64,000 bases of DNA from Salinibaculum rarum (GTDB lineage Archaea; Halobacteriota; Halobacteria; Halobacteriales; Haloarculaceae). The notes below the pieces were generated by a model. The model was not told the DNA's origin. It made no database searches and was given only the letters and a program-made list of their open reading frames with translations. Position numbers and translations under genes: made by a program. Positions 27,935 to 37,565 of the stretch are shown one piece after another. Location of the stretch: contig NZ_CP129992.1 of NCBI RefSeq assembly GCF_030505615.1, positions 2,232,001 through 2,296,000 on the forward strand, written 5' to 3'. Positions within the stretch are counted from its first letter, which is position 1, and every line of letters starts with the position of its first letter.

Positions 27935-28183
27935 CTAGTCGTTCTCCGCCTCGTACGCACAGGTGTCCAGCCCCAGCACCGCGTTGACACCACAGAACTG
28001 CGTGGCGGCGTTGAGGAGAAGGCCGGCGCTGGCAATCATGCCGAATACGGCGAATAACTGCCGGTCTGTCACCGCTGCACCGACAGCGATAGCGAACAGC
28101 ACCACGCCAAGCAGGACTCGGGCCAGTCGGTCGTAGCCGCCGACGTTGCGCATCTGTTCGGGGACGGGATTCAACGACGCCAT
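27935..28183 (-). CDS. DUF2892 small membrane protein
   Basis: 82 residues with two hydrophobic helices (YDRLARVLLGVVLFAIAVG and AVFGMIASAGLLLNAATQFC) and the ending CGVNAVLGLDTC. This is the DUF2892 domain (also seen as the membrane part of YgaP rhodanese). Conserved cysteines suggest sulfur or redox connection, but this protein lacks the rhodanese part. The start at 28183 is preferred; 28192 is also possible. Confidence 0.8.
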   Translation of the reverse strand: MASLNPVPEQMRNVGGYDRLARVLLGVVLFAIAVGAAVTDRQLFAVFGMIASAGLLLNAATQFCGVNAVLGLDTCAYEAEND

Positions 28184-28323
28184 ACCACGCATTGGGATTC
28201 CGCACAAAAACCGGTTTCGCGGCGTGCTGTGGGCGTTCGACCGTTCGAGACGACTGCGCGCCGAGTGCAACAGTGCGAGTTGTTTCCAAACAGTTTTGAC
28301 CGGGCCTCGCCCTACCACCGTCT

Positions 28324-29361
28324 ATGACAGTACAAGCAGGAATTCTCGGTGCGACAGGTGCCGTTGGACAGCGACTGATTCAGCTCCTCGAACCACACCC
28401 AGAGTTCGAAATCACCGCCCTGACCGCGAGCGGCGACAGTGCGGGCAAAACCTACCGCGAGGCCGCCAAGTGGCGCATCAACATCCCGATTCCGGAAAGC
28501 GTCGCTGAGATGACCGTCCGGGAGACGTCCCCCGACGACGTTCCCGACGACCTCGACATCATCTTCTCGTCGCTGCCATCGAGCGTGGGCGAGCGCGTCG
28601 AACCTGGCTTCTGTGAGGCCGGCTACGTGGTCTCCTCGAACTCCTCGAACGCGCGGGCAGACGACGACGTCCCACTTACCATCCCGGAGGTCAACGGCGA
28701 CCACATCGACCTCCTCGAAGTCCAGCGCGACGAGCGCGGCTGGGACGGCGCACTCGTCAAGAACCCCAACTGCTCGACGATTACGATGGTTCCGCCGCTC
28801 GCGGCGCTCGACGACGCCTTTGGCCTGGACCGAATTACCGTCTCGACGCTGCAGGCTGTCTCGGGTGCGGGCTACTCCGGTGTCACGTCGATGGAGATTA
28901 TCGACAACGCCATCCCGCACATCGGCGGCGAGGAAAAGAAGATGGAGACCGAATCCCGGAAACTGCTCGGGGAGTTCGACGGCGCAGAAGTCCAGTGGCA
29001 CGACGCCCGCGTCGATGCCTCCTGTAACCGGATTCCGACGCTCGACGGCCACCTCGAAAACGTCTGGACCGACACGGCCGAGGACGCCACCGTCGATGCC
29101 GCCATCGAGGCACTCGAATCGTACCCGACGATGGACCTCCACTCCTCGCCGGACCAGTTGGTCCACGTCTACGAGGAGCCCGACCGGCCACAGCCGCGCC
29201 TGGACCGCGACAAAGAGAACGGCATGGCAATCGCCACGGGCGGTGTCCAGTCGACCGACGGTGGCCTCCAGTTCAACTGCCTTGCCCACAACACGATGCG
29301 CGGCGCTGCGGGGGCGTCGATTCTCAACGGCGAACTCCTCCTCGAGAAAGGCTACATCTAG
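28324..29361 (+). CDS. asd: Aspartate-semialdehyde dehydrogenase
   Basis: 345 residues. N-terminal NADP fold ([17 protein letters not shown], residues 7-23), catalytic cysteine in [10 protein letters not shown] (about residue 153) and a following [14 protein letters not shown]. It converts aspartyl phosphate to aspartate semialdehyde for threonine, methionine and lysine. Residues match the archaeal/yeast-type Asd. The stop overlaps the convergent receiver-kinase gene by 4 nt. Confidence 0.94.
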   Translation: MTVQAGILGATGAVGQRLIQLLEPHPEFEITALTASGDSAGKTYREAAKWRINIPIPESVAEMTVRETSPDDVPDDLDIIFSSLPSSVGERVEPGFCEAGYVVSSNSSNARADDDVPLTIPEVNGDHIDLLEVQRDERGWDGALVKNPNCSTITMVPPLAALDDAFGLDRITVSTLQAVSGAGYSGVTSMEIIDNAIPHIGGEEKKMETESRKLLGEFDGAEVQWHDARVDASCNRIPTLDGHLENVWTDTAEDATVDAAIEALESYPTMDLHSSPDQLVHVYEEPDRPQPRLDRDKENGMAIATGGVQSTDGGLQFNCLAHNTMRGAAGASILNGELLLEKGYI

Positions 29362-30440
29362 TACTTGTTCAGCGTCACGGTAAACACACTCCCGTCCGGC
29401 TCGTTGTCTTCGAGGACCACCTCCCCATCGTACATGTCGACGAGCGTGTCGACGAGATAGAGCCCGATTCCAGACCCGGAACTCGCCAGCCCCATTTCGC
29501 CGCGGCCGAACACCTCGCGTTTCTGGCTATCGGGGATACCCGGGCCGTTGTCGGCAACTTCGACCGAAACGGTCGCCTCGTGTTCTTCGACGTGAACGAC
29601 GATTTCGGGGTCCGGTTTATCGTTGTGTGCCACCGCGTTGTTCAGGAGATTCCGAAACACCGACGAAAGGAGTTCCGTCGCGGCGACTTCGAGGCCGCTC
29701 GGAAGGTCACCAGTGAGCTCGATTGTTGCATGCTCGTGTGCCGACCGGGCCTTCTCGAGTTCGTTCGTGAGCACGCTCGAGAGGGTGATAGCGTGTAACT
29801 CCGGGTCGCTGTTGTCCTCGAGGACCGCGAGGAAATCGCCGACCGTCTCAGTGATGCTGGTGATGTGCTCGCCGGCCTCCAACATCCGGTCGAGGTGGTC
29901 AGCACCCGTCTCGTCGACGTGGTCTTTGAGTGAGTCCCCCCAGCCAAGAATGACAGCCACGTCGTTTCGGATGTCGTGGCGAACCACCTGGTTCAACAGA
30001 GCCAACTCCGCGTTCCGTTGCCGTAATTTCTGTTGCTGTTGTTCCCGCTGGCTCGCATAGCGGAGTGTCTGCTGGAGCAGTCGCGGGGTAATGTCGTCTT
30101 TGACGAGATAGTCCTGCGCGCCGTGTTCGACGGCTTCGACGCCGACCTGTTCGTCGTCGAGGCCGGTCAGGACCACGACCGGTACCAGTTCGCCGATTTC
30201 GAGCATCCGGTCGAGTGTCTCCAGTCCGGAACTGTCCGGCAAGCCGAGGTCGAGCAAGACGATGTCGATCTGTTCGTCGAATATCTCGATGGCGCTATCG
30301 AGGCGGTCGGCCTGTTCGATTGCTGGCGCAGTCCTGTCGATGTTCGGCCAGGACCGTTCGGTGATGTATTCTTCGATGAGGCGGGCGTCTGCTGGGTTGT
30401 CCTCGATCAGGAGGATTTCGGAGAGTGCTGTGTTATTCAT
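29358..30440 (-). CDS. Receiver-histidine kinase hybrid
   Basis: 360 residues. An N-terminal receiver (about 8-125) has the acidic pocket IEDNPAD, the phosphoacceptor Asp in LLDLGLP and Lys in YLVKDD. It is followed by a dimerisation/H box (VVRHDIRNDVAVILG) and an ATPase domain with NNAVAHND, DNGPGIP and GSGIGLYLV. This REC-first layout suggests that phosphorylation of the receiver controls the kinase. It overlaps the upstream receiver gene by 8 nt and is the last gene of the phosphorelay operon. Confidence 0.9.
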   Translation of the reverse strand: MNNTALSEILLIEDNPADARLIEEYITERSWPNIDRTAPAIEQADRLDSAIEIFDEQIDIVLLDLGLPDSSGLETLDRMLEIGELVPVVVLTGLDDEQVGVEAVEHGAQDYLVKDDITPRLLQQTLRYASQREQQQQKLRQRNAELALLNQVVRHDIRNDVAVILGWGDSLKDHVDETGADHLDRMLEAGEHITSITETVGDFLAVLEDNSDPELHAITLSSVLTNELEKARSAHEHATIELTGDLPSGLEVAATELLSSVFRNLLNNAVAHNDKPDPEIVVHVEEHEATVSVEVADNGPGIPDSQKREVFGRGEMGLASSGSGIGLYLVDTLVDMYDGEVVLEDNEPDGSVFTVTLNKY

Positions 30441-30885
30441 TGGTTGGGTGGGTGACGTGCCGTGTCCAGAACTCGACTGCGGCGGCGACCATCCGAATGT
30501 ACTCGTCGGGGTCTGGTGGCTTGGTTACGTAGGCATTTGCTGACGATTCGTAGGCGCGTTTGATGTCTTCGCGGTTCTCGGAACTCGAAACGATGACCAC
30601 GGGGACGGTCTGAAATGCCGTCTCGTTGCGCACCGTCGCGAGTACTTCGAAGCCCGACTTGCCTGGAAGATTCAGGTCCAGCAATATCAAATCTGGCTGA
30701 TCGTTCGGCGAGTCGGCACCGAGTGTCGTGAGCTGTTCGACTGCCTGCTGTCCGTTGCTGATAACTTCGAGGTCGAGGTCGGCGTCTGCTGTGTCGACGC
30801 CTTCTCTCAGCAGCCGGATGTCCGCAGGGTTGTCCTCGATAACGAACACACGAGGGAGCGAGACGTCTGCCGTTTGGTCAGTCAT
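30433..30885 (-). CDS. Single-domain response regulator (Rcp1-like)
   Basis: 150 residues, one receiver domain only. Acidic pair in VIEDNPADIRLL, phosphoacceptor Asp in ILLDLNLPGKSGFE, switch residues VSSSEN and Lys in YVTKPPDPDEY. The extended stretch before LILLDLNLP is typical of the Rcp1 group that partners phytochrome-like kinases. With no output domain it probably passes phosphate between the giant kinase upstream and the hybrid downstream; it overlaps both genes by 8 nt. Confidence 0.9.
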   Translation of the reverse strand: MTDQTADVSLPRVFVIEDNPADIRLLREGVDTADADLDLEVISNGQQAVEQLTTLGADSPNDQPDLILLDLNLPGKSGFEVLATVRNETAFQTVPVVIVSSSENREDIKRAYESSANAYVTKPPDPDEYIRMVAAAVEFWTRHVTHPTNE

Positions 30886-33800
30886 CTATATCAGTTCCTC
30901 CAGGGAGTGTCACGGTGAACGTCGAGCCCTCACCTGGTGCAGACTCGACAGAAATCTGGCCGCCGTGTCGGTCGACGACCTTCCGACAGATGGACAGGCC
31001 GATTCCCGTCCCGTCGAATTCTTCGCGGGTGTGGAGCCGCTGGAACACCTCGAATATCTCGTCCGTTTGGCCGTCTTCCATGCCGATTCCGTTGTCGGTT
31101 ACCTCGAAGGTGACCATCCCGTCGTCGTGGCTGGCCCGGATGTCGACCCGCGGGGTGTCCGTATTGTACTTGATGCCGTTCTCGACGAGATTCTGGAACA
31201 TCTGGACGAGCTGGCTGGGGTCACCGGTCACAGACAGGTCGGCCGTCGGCGTCGTGACGGTGGCATCCGTTTCCTCGATGGTCAGTTTCAGATTGTCGGT
31301 GACACGTTCAAACAGCGTCGGGACATCGACTGACTCGAACGACTGACCGCGCGTGTCGACTCGCGAATACGCCAGCAGTGCCTGAATCATCTTGCGCATC
31401 CGGTCGGCACCGTCGACGGCGAAGTCGATGAACTCGGTAGCGTCGTCGTCGAGTTCGTCCCCGTACCGCCGTTCCAGCAGCGTGAGGTAACTCGATACGG
31501 TCCGGAGCGGTTCCTGCAAGTCGTGAGAGGCTGCGTAGGCGAACTGCTCGAGTTCCTCGTTGGACTGTTTGAGTTTCCGCTGGGTCTCGCGCAGCACCGA
31601 CTCCCGCTCGGCACGGCCCAGTGCTGCCTCGACTGTTGCCGACAGCACCTCAAGCAGACTCTGGTCCGTCTCCGAAAAGGCCTGCTGATCCGTCGAGCCA
31701 GCACTTAGCAGACCGTACTCTCCGAACGGGACGATGACTTCGGCCTGGAGGTCGGTCTGCTCGTCGTACAGGCCGTCGGTCTCTCCCAGGTCATCGTACA
31801 CCCTGATTTCGCCGGCCTGGAATGCGTCGTAGGCCAGGGAGTTCCCCTGCTCGAGGGTCGGTTGCTCGGAAAAGAGCGCGTCGGCCTCGGCGGTCATACA
31901 CTCGGGAACGAGCGTATCGGTCGATTCGTCGTACCACCAGACGCCGTTTTCAGGCATGTCGAGAACCGACTTCGCGCTCTCGACGGTGATGGCGGCGATT
32001 TCTTCCCGCGATGGCGCCGCCATGAGCTGTCTTGCCGTGTCGTTCATCTCCTGTAACTTCGTCTCGAAAGCGTCGCTGGTGAGTTCGTAGCTGACCCACT
32101 GGACGAGCAATTCGACGAAGGCACGTTCCGTATCACTGAACGCGTGGTCTCGGCTCGCCTGGTCTGCGAAACAGAGCGTCCCGTACTGGTCGCCGTCGAC
32201 GACAACAGTTTCGCCGATGTAACAGCCGAGATCGAACCGTTCGTAGGCCGGGTCGCCGTCCCAGCCCTCGGCAGCGGCGTCCTGAATGTCGAGGACACTG
32301 TCCTGTTGGATTGTCTTTCGGCAGTACGACTCGGATTTCGGTGCCACTGCTCCGGTCTGGAGTTGCGGGTGAGAGCCGACAGCCTGGACCACTCGCTGTG
32401 TCTCGTCGTCGATTCGGGTCAGGAACCCGTACGGAAGTCCGAGCCGTTCGGTCCCGAGTTCGAGCAGCGCCGCGAGCTTTTCGTCGAACTCTCTCTCGGT
32501 CCCCGAGGCGATGTCCGTGAGTTCGCGAAGCGACCGCTCGCTCTCACGGAGTGTGGCTTCGAGGCGCTTTTGCTCTGTAATGTCGATGAGATAGCCGAGA
32601 TAGTGCGTAATCTCGCCGTCGGTCCGAACAATCTTGGTGTTGTCAGTGACCCACCGTGTCTCGCCGGATGCAGTAATCATCCGGTAGGGCTCGTGACTGA
32701 ACCGGTCGGTCGTTCCGTCGCTCTGTGTCTCGACTTCGTTTGCGACGCGCTCGATGTCGTCGTCGTGAACGAGGTCCGTGTATGGGACCTCGCCAGACTG
32801 GAGTTGCTCGGGCGTGTACCCGAACGTCTCGGTGACGTTCTCGGAGACGTACTCGACCGGCCAGCCCTCGCCGGTTTCCCATTTGAACACGACTGCCGGC
32901 CCCGATGCGAACATATCCCGTTCCTCTTCGAGCGCCAGTTCCGATTGCTTCTGGTCTGTGATGTCGAGGTGTATCCCGACGGCACGCGAGGGATTGCCCT
33001 CGCTGTCCCGTTCGACGACTTTGCCGACGTCCCGTATCCACTTCCAGTCGCCATCTTTGGTCTGCATCCGGTGTTCGCAGTCGTACAGCTCCGCCTCGCC
33101 GGCGATGTGTGCATCGAGTTTTTGTTCGACACGCTCCATGTCAGCCGGATGCACGCGCTGTTCCCACGTGTCGATATGGCCGTCGAGTTCCTCGAGTGAG
33201 AAGCCGAGCATCGCTGCCCACTGTTCGTTGAACGTGACGGCGTCTGTGTCCATATCCCAGTCCCAGATGCCGAGTTTCGCGCCTTCGACAGCCAGGTCGA
33301 GTCGCTCTTTGACATCGCGGAGTTCCTGTTCCCGTTGTCGGCGCTCGGTAATCTCCTGGAAGATGCCCCGGACACCGACGACCGCCCCGTCGTCGTCGAA
33401 CTGCGGGTCCCCGACCGCTCTGACCCATCGAACGCGGTCGTCAGCGGTTACAATCCGGAGTTCGAGGTCGTACGGCTCGCCGTCAGTCGTCAACCGATCG
33501 AACGCGTCCCGTATCGTTGCCCTGTCCTTTGGATGGTAGAACTCGAATCCATCGTCCAGACTCACATCAGCGTCCGTCGGAAGGTCGTGGATACGATACA
33601 CTTCGTCGGTCCAGGTCACCGTCTCTGCGGTCAAATCCACTTCCCAGCCGCCGATGGAGGCACTCTCCTGTGCTTTCTCGATGAAATCACGGCTTCGCTT
33701 GAGTTCCGCTTCGCGTGCCTTTCGGTCGGTAATGTCACGGTCGACGGCGATGAAACGCTCTGACCCGTTGACGTCTACCTTGTTGACCCAGACCTCGACG

Positions 33801-36049
33801 GGGAAGGTCTCGCCGTCTTTCCGCTCGTGTTCCCCCTCGATTTTGAGCGTGTCGCCCTCTTCGAGTTGGTTCCACACTGCTTTGAGTTCTGCCCGGTCGA
33901 TTCCGGACTCGAACTCCGAGACGTTCATCGAGAGGAGTGTCTCACGGCCGTACCCCAGTGTCTCGGTTACTGTTTCGTTCACGTCGAGGATGGTCCCTTC
34001 GGCGTCGTGGACGACAATTCCGTCGGGCGATTTGTCGAACAGGGCGCGGAGTCGCGTTCGCTGGCGTTCCAGTTCCTGTTCACGGCGTTTTTGCTCGGTA
34101 ATATCCCGGTTCGTGCAGATGAGCTTCCCATCGTCGAGCAGGGAGAGTGTTATTTCCTGGTTGACGGCGGTTCCGTCGCGTGTGTGTCCAACCGTCTCTC
34201 CCCGCCACTCTCCGTCTTCTGCAAGTACCGGGAACACCTCTTCTTCGAGTCGCTCGACTTCCTGTTCTCCGTAGAGCTGTTGCCACTCACTCCCGAGGAG
34301 TTCCTCGGGGTCGTACCCAAAGATGTCGGCGTGCGATTGGTTCATGTAGACGTACTCGCCGTCGTCGAGAACGGCGATGCCGTCCATCGAAGCCTCCATC
34401 GCCTCCGCCTGGAGTTCGATTTCGGCGTCGCGCTCTTTGAGGCTCGTGATGTCGGTTGCGACACCGAGGACTGCATCTTTTTCGTGGTCGACGGGGTCGT
34501 ATGGAATCTTCGTCGTCTGCAACACCAGTTCCTCACCATCGGCGGTCGTCAGTGGCTCCTCGGGAATCTGCTTGGGTTCCCCAGAGTCGATAACGGCGAT
34601 GTCGTCTTCCCGGAACTGTTTTGCCTCCTCTTTGGACTCGGCGAAGTCAGCATCGGTCGCCCCTTCGAGTTCCTCGACGGTGGTCCCGTAGGCATCGGCA
34701 ATCGCCTGGTTGGCCAGCAGAAACTCGCCGTCTCTATCCTTTGCGAACACCAGCTGTGGCAGCATATCGATGATCTGGCGCAAGCGCTCGCGATTCGCGG
34801 CCGCCCGCTCGCTGCTCCGCTGTCGGCTCAGTTCCTTCCCGACCCACTGTGCGAACACGCGCACGAGCGTCCGTTCGCTCTCGGAAAATGGCTTCTGGCG
34901 GGGTTGTTCCCCGGAGAAGTTTAGCGTTCCGTACAGTTCGCCCTCGACGACGACCGGTGCGCCGATGTAGGTGGGGGTCTGTTCGTGCAAGTTGGGGCCG
35001 TCGGGTTCGTCTTGACCACTACGCCCAGTGACGGCGAACAGTTCGCCCTCCTCGGCGATGCGGTCACAGTAATTCTCACTGACGGCGAAGCGGTCGCCCT
35101 GCTCGATTGTACCGTCGGACGCGCTGACGTGTTCGACAGCACACTCCTGACCCTGGTGGTTCGACAGCAGTCCCACATCGAGTCCAAAATGGGTGCGCCC
35201 CAGTTCGAGCAGTGCTTCGACCTGTTCATCGAAGCCGCGCTCCTCGTCGGTCGAGATCTCGTGGAACGTTCGGAGCGTGTCGTTGCGGGCTTCTATCGTC
35301 TGTTGGTATTCGACACGCGCGCTAATGTCTCTAATCGAACCGAGAAAGGCGAGGGTCTTGCCGTCGGGACCTTTGAGCGACGTGCCCAGCGTTTCGCCTT
35401 CGAACGTCGTGCCGTCGGCTCGAGCGTACTCCGTGATGTACGTCTCGTCGCGTTCTGGCGCGTTGACGTTGAATCGTTGCTCGCCCTGTCTCTCGTAGTC
35501 GTCGGGGTCCGCATAGAGGATTTCTGCCTTCTCACCGACCACTTCGCTGGCATCGTACCCGAACAGCCGTTCTGCGGCAGGATTGAACTCCGTTATCCGG
35601 CGGTCAGTGTCGGCGACCACGAGTGCATCTTCGGTTTCGTCGAAGACTGTTTCGAACAGCCGTCGCTTGCGCTGTAAATCGAGTTGGTCGCCGCGTTCGT
35701 CCGTAATATCGTAGAAACACGCCGTCAGACCGCCCTCTGTGGGATAGATGCGAACTTTGAACCAGCGCTCGGCTGTGTCGGCGTAGCTGTCAAACCTGAC
35801 CGGGCGCTGTGTCTCCATCGCGTGTCGGAGTTTTTCCCCGATTTGCTCGCCTTCGATGGCTGGGACCGTCTCCCAGAGATTCGCACCGAGAAGTTCCTCC
35901 GGCGTGTGCTCCAGCATTGCCGCGGCCTGGTCGTTGACAAAAGTGAACTGCCACTCGTCGTCGAGGGCACACACCGCTTCGTCGACCCGCTGTAAGGCCT
36001 TGGTTGCTGACTCGTCTCGTAATGAATGTGTCTCAGTATCCGTACTCAT
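30878..36049 (-). CDS. Giant multi-PAS/GAF sensor histidine kinase
   Basis: 1723 residues with no obvious transmembrane segment, so probably cytoplasmic. From the N-terminus I count two PAS, one GAF, six more PAS, two GAF, then HisKA and HATPase. PAS/PAC ends are marked by repeats such as DITERRQRE, DITDRKARE, DITEQKRRE. GAF domains carry SYC or NYC motifs. The phosphorylated His is His1509 in ASHDLQEPLRTVSSYL, the bacteriophytochrome-type H box; the ATPase has NGIKYN, DNGIGM and GTGIGLSI. Ligands are unknown; none of these PAS domains shows the LOV cysteine. Overlaps neighbours by 4 and 8 nt. Confidence 0.92.
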   Translation of the reverse strand: MSTDTETHSLRDESATKALQRVDEAVCALDDEWQFTFVNDQAAAMLEHTPEELLGANLWETVPAIEGEQIGEKLRHAMETQRPVRFDSYADTAERWFKVRIYPTEGGLTACFYDITDERGDQLDLQRKRRLFETVFDETEDALVVADTDRRITEFNPAAERLFGYDASEVVGEKAEILYADPDDYERQGEQRFNVNAPERDETYITEYARADGTTFEGETLGTSLKGPDGKTLAFLGSIRDISARVEYQQTIEARNDTLRTFHEISTDEERGFDEQVEALLELGRTHFGLDVGLLSNHQGQECAVEHVSASDGTIEQGDRFAVSENYCDRIAEEGELFAVTGRSGQDEPDGPNLHEQTPTYIGAPVVVEGELYGTLNFSGEQPRQKPFSESERTLVRVFAQWVGKELSRQRSSERAAANRERLRQIIDMLPQLVFAKDRDGEFLLANQAIADAYGTTVEELEGATDADFAESKEEAKQFREDDIAVIDSGEPKQIPEEPLTTADGEELVLQTTKIPYDPVDHEKDAVLGVATDITSLKERDAEIELQAEAMEASMDGIAVLDDGEYVYMNQSHADIFGYDPEELLGSEWQQLYGEQEVERLEEEVFPVLAEDGEWRGETVGHTRDGTAVNQEITLSLLDDGKLICTNRDITEQKRREQELERQRTRLRALFDKSPDGIVVHDAEGTILDVNETVTETLGYGRETLLSMNVSEFESGIDRAELKAVWNQLEEGDTLKIEGEHERKDGETFPVEVWVNKVDVNGSERFIAVDRDITDRKAREAELKRSRDFIEKAQESASIGGWEVDLTAETVTWTDEVYRIHDLPTDADVSLDDGFEFYHPKDRATIRDAFDRLTTDGEPYDLELRIVTADDRVRWVRAVGDPQFDDDGAVVGVRGIFQEITERRQREQELRDVKERLDLAVEGAKLGIWDWDMDTDAVTFNEQWAAMLGFSLEELDGHIDTWEQRVHPADMERVEQKLDAHIAGEAELYDCEHRMQTKDGDWKWIRDVGKVVERDSEGNPSRAVGIHLDITDQKQSELALEEERDMFASGPAVVFKWETGEGWPVEYVSENVTETFGYTPEQLQSGEVPYTDLVHDDDIERVANEVETQSDGTTDRFSHEPYRMITASGETRWVTDNTKIVRTDGEITHYLGYLIDITEQKRLEATLRESERSLRELTDIASGTEREFDEKLAALLELGTERLGLPYGFLTRIDDETQRVVQAVGSHPQLQTGAVAPKSESYCRKTIQQDSVLDIQDAAAEGWDGDPAYERFDLGCYIGETVVVDGDQYGTLCFADQASRDHAFSDTERAFVELLVQWVSYELTSDAFETKLQEMNDTARQLMAAPSREEIAAITVESAKSVLDMPENGVWWYDESTDTLVPECMTAEADALFSEQPTLEQGNSLAYDAFQAGEIRVYDDLGETDGLYDEQTDLQAEVIVPFGEYGLLSAGSTDQQAFSETDQSLLEVLSATVEAALGRAERESVLRETQRKLKQSNEELEQFAYAASHDLQEPLRTVSSYLTLLERRYGDELDDDATEFIDFAVDGADRMRKMIQALLAYSRVDTRGQSFESVDVPTLFERVTDNLKLTIEETDATVTTPTADLSVTGDPSQLVQMFQNLVENGIKYNTDTPRVDIRASHDDGMVTFEVTDNGIGMEDGQTDEIFEVFQRLHTREEFDGTGIGLSICRKVVDRHGGQISVESAPGEGSTFTVTLPGGTDIDD

Positions 36050-36939
36050 TGCTGTCTCTGTAGGGTGATTCGTTCGAGCGTTTCGGGGTCGGCCGCTTCG
36101 ATGTCCTCGCTGGTCGCATCGAGGTCATCGATACGTTCCTGAAGCCGCTGGTACTCTTCGCTCTCCTCGAGCGTCTGGGGCGAGCGTTCGGCTTCGAGTA
36201 GCGCCTGCTTCGACCTGAGCGCGAGGTACTCCTGTATCTGTGACCCGTACTCACGACGCTCGAACAGGTCGGCGACGACGTCCCGGAGTTCGTCTTTGAG
36301 GACGGGTTTGGTGAGATACTCGTCGAAGTTTATCTCGAGGACATCGAGGTTCGGTTCTTCGGCAGTGACCATGACGACGCGGATGTCGTACCCCTGTGTC
36401 CGAATCCAGTCGAGCACTTGCTCGCCGGAGAGCCCGGGCATCCGTCGGTCGAGGACGACGACACCGACGTCGGTGTCGAGACTCCCGAGTGCTTCCTCGC
36501 CATCGCTTGCCGTCCGAACAGTGTAGTCGTCCTCCAGCCAGGCTTCGTGCATTGTCAGGAATCGCTCGTCGTCGTCGGCAACGAGGACGACCTGTTCTGT
36601 GTCGGGGTTCCTGAGGTAGGTTTCGCCCCAGTCGGCAAGCGAGTCGATTATCCCGTCGAGTTCTTTGCCCCGTCCGGTCAGCGTGTAATTGACCCGCAAC
36701 GGGCTCTGGCTGAGTTCCTCCCGCTCGATGATTTCGTACTCTTGGAGTTCCTCCAGTGCGTCGGTGAGCACCTTCGCAGAGACGCCGTCAAGCCGGTCCT
36801 CGATGTCGCTGTATCCAAGTCCGTCACTATCTGCCAGGCAGCGGACGACCGCAGGATGCCACTTCTTCGAGAGAAGTGACACGCTATCGAGAAGATACTC
36901 GGGTGCACTCGGTTCGTCGGGTGAGTGCCGGTTAGACAT
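36046..36939 (-). CDS. HxlR-type winged helix fused to receiver and HalX domain
   Basis: 297 residues. Residues about 15-108 resemble the HxlR winged-helix DNA-binding domain (SLLSKKWHPAVVRCLADS, VLTDALEELQEYEIIER). Residues 115-225 are a receiver with ADDDE pocket, phosphoacceptor Asp164 (VVLDRRMPG), and Lys211 (YLTKPV). The C-terminal 65 residues look like HalX, a coiled helical domain seen after haloarchaeal receivers. A DNA-binding domain placed before REC-HalX is unusual. It is the likely transcriptional output of the phosphorelay operon. Confidence 0.88.
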   Translation of the reverse strand: MSNRHSPDEPSAPEYLLDSVSLLSKKWHPAVVRCLADSDGLGYSDIEDRLDGVSAKVLTDALEELQEYEIIEREELSQSPLRVNYTLTGRGKELDGIIDSLADWGETYLRNPDTEQVVLVADDDERFLTMHEAWLEDDYTVRTASDGEEALGSLDTDVGVVVLDRRMPGLSGEQVLDWIRTQGYDIRVVMVTAEEPNLDVLEINFDEYLTKPVLKDELRDVVADLFERREYGSQIQEYLALRSKQALLEAERSPQTLEESEEYQRLQERIDDLDATSEDIEAADPETLERITLQRQQ

Positions 36940-36946
36940 AAATTAC

Positions 36947-37444
36947 TTACAGGTTATCAGCAGATAAAGATTCTGACGGGAACTGCGCCCACTCGAACCA
37001 GAACCGGCTAAACGACCCGAGCAGGTCAGCGCACGCGTCCCGACACTCCGGTGCCGTGACGTGTGCATTGCCGCCATGCTCGGTGACTACGGTTGCGTCT
37101 GTCTCGTCTGCGGTGACCACGACGGTGGGAACGGGTTCGAGACGCGGACTCGATTTGATTGCATTGAGAAGCGTCGTCCAGTCCGGTGATTCGAAGCCAC
37201 CCCCCAGGACAATCAGGTCCGGAACGCCGTCGTCTGTCGATGCGGTCGTTTCGGTCAAGCGCTCGATTGCCTGCTCGCCATCGGTGACGACATCGACAGT
37301 GACTGGATAGTCTTCGAAGGAGTCGGAAACCGTATCAGGAGGTATCGGTTCCGTCCCGACGAACAGAACGGTGCGCTCTCTTGCACCTCGGATGGGTCCA
37401 CCGTCGACAGTCGATTGTTTCCCTGGTGTAGAGTCACCAAACAT
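36947..37444 (-). CDS. Degenerate receiver-like protein
   Basis: 165 residues that follow the receiver fold but lack the chemistry. The strand opening reads LFVGTEP where two acids are expected; the phosphoacceptor position is Gly81 (LIVLGGG) and the conserved Lys is Ala131 (VTAPE). The Thr/Ser switch is kept (VVVTAD). It cannot take phosphate on Asp and may act as a decoy or scaffold. First gene of the five-gene minus operon, 7 nt before the HxlR regulator. Confidence 0.78.
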   Translation of the reverse strand: MFGDSTPGKQSTVDGGPIRGARERTVLFVGTEPIPPDTVSDSFEDYPVTVDVVTDGEQAIERLTETTASTDDGVPDLIVLGGGFESPDWTTLLNAIKSSPRLEPVPTVVVTADETDATVVTEHGGNAHVTAPECRDACADLLGSFSRFWFEWAQFPSESLSADNL

Positions 37445-37534
37445 ATGTGCTATATGAGGATGAGATGACCAGAGGGCAAGTATTGTCGCACACCCTGAGA
37501 GTAGCTTCTACTTACTTCCCGGTTAGCGAATTCA

Positions 37535-37547
37535 TATATTATATATA
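37535..37547 (+). promoter_or_regulatory. Strong TATA element in divergent signalling promoter
   Basis: TATATTATATATA at 37535-37547 is the most AT-rich promoter in the core part of the window. Its centre is about 25 nt before the ATG at 37566, which predicts a leaderless transcript starting at the small ORF rather than at the kinase. Confidence 0.6.
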
Positions 37548-37565
37548 GCTCCTATCTACCCACGA

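Noticed and set aside
30878-36049. A second LOV domain in the giant kinase
   Set aside because: None of its PAS domains has the NCRFLQ cysteine motif, so flavin photochemistry is not supported there.
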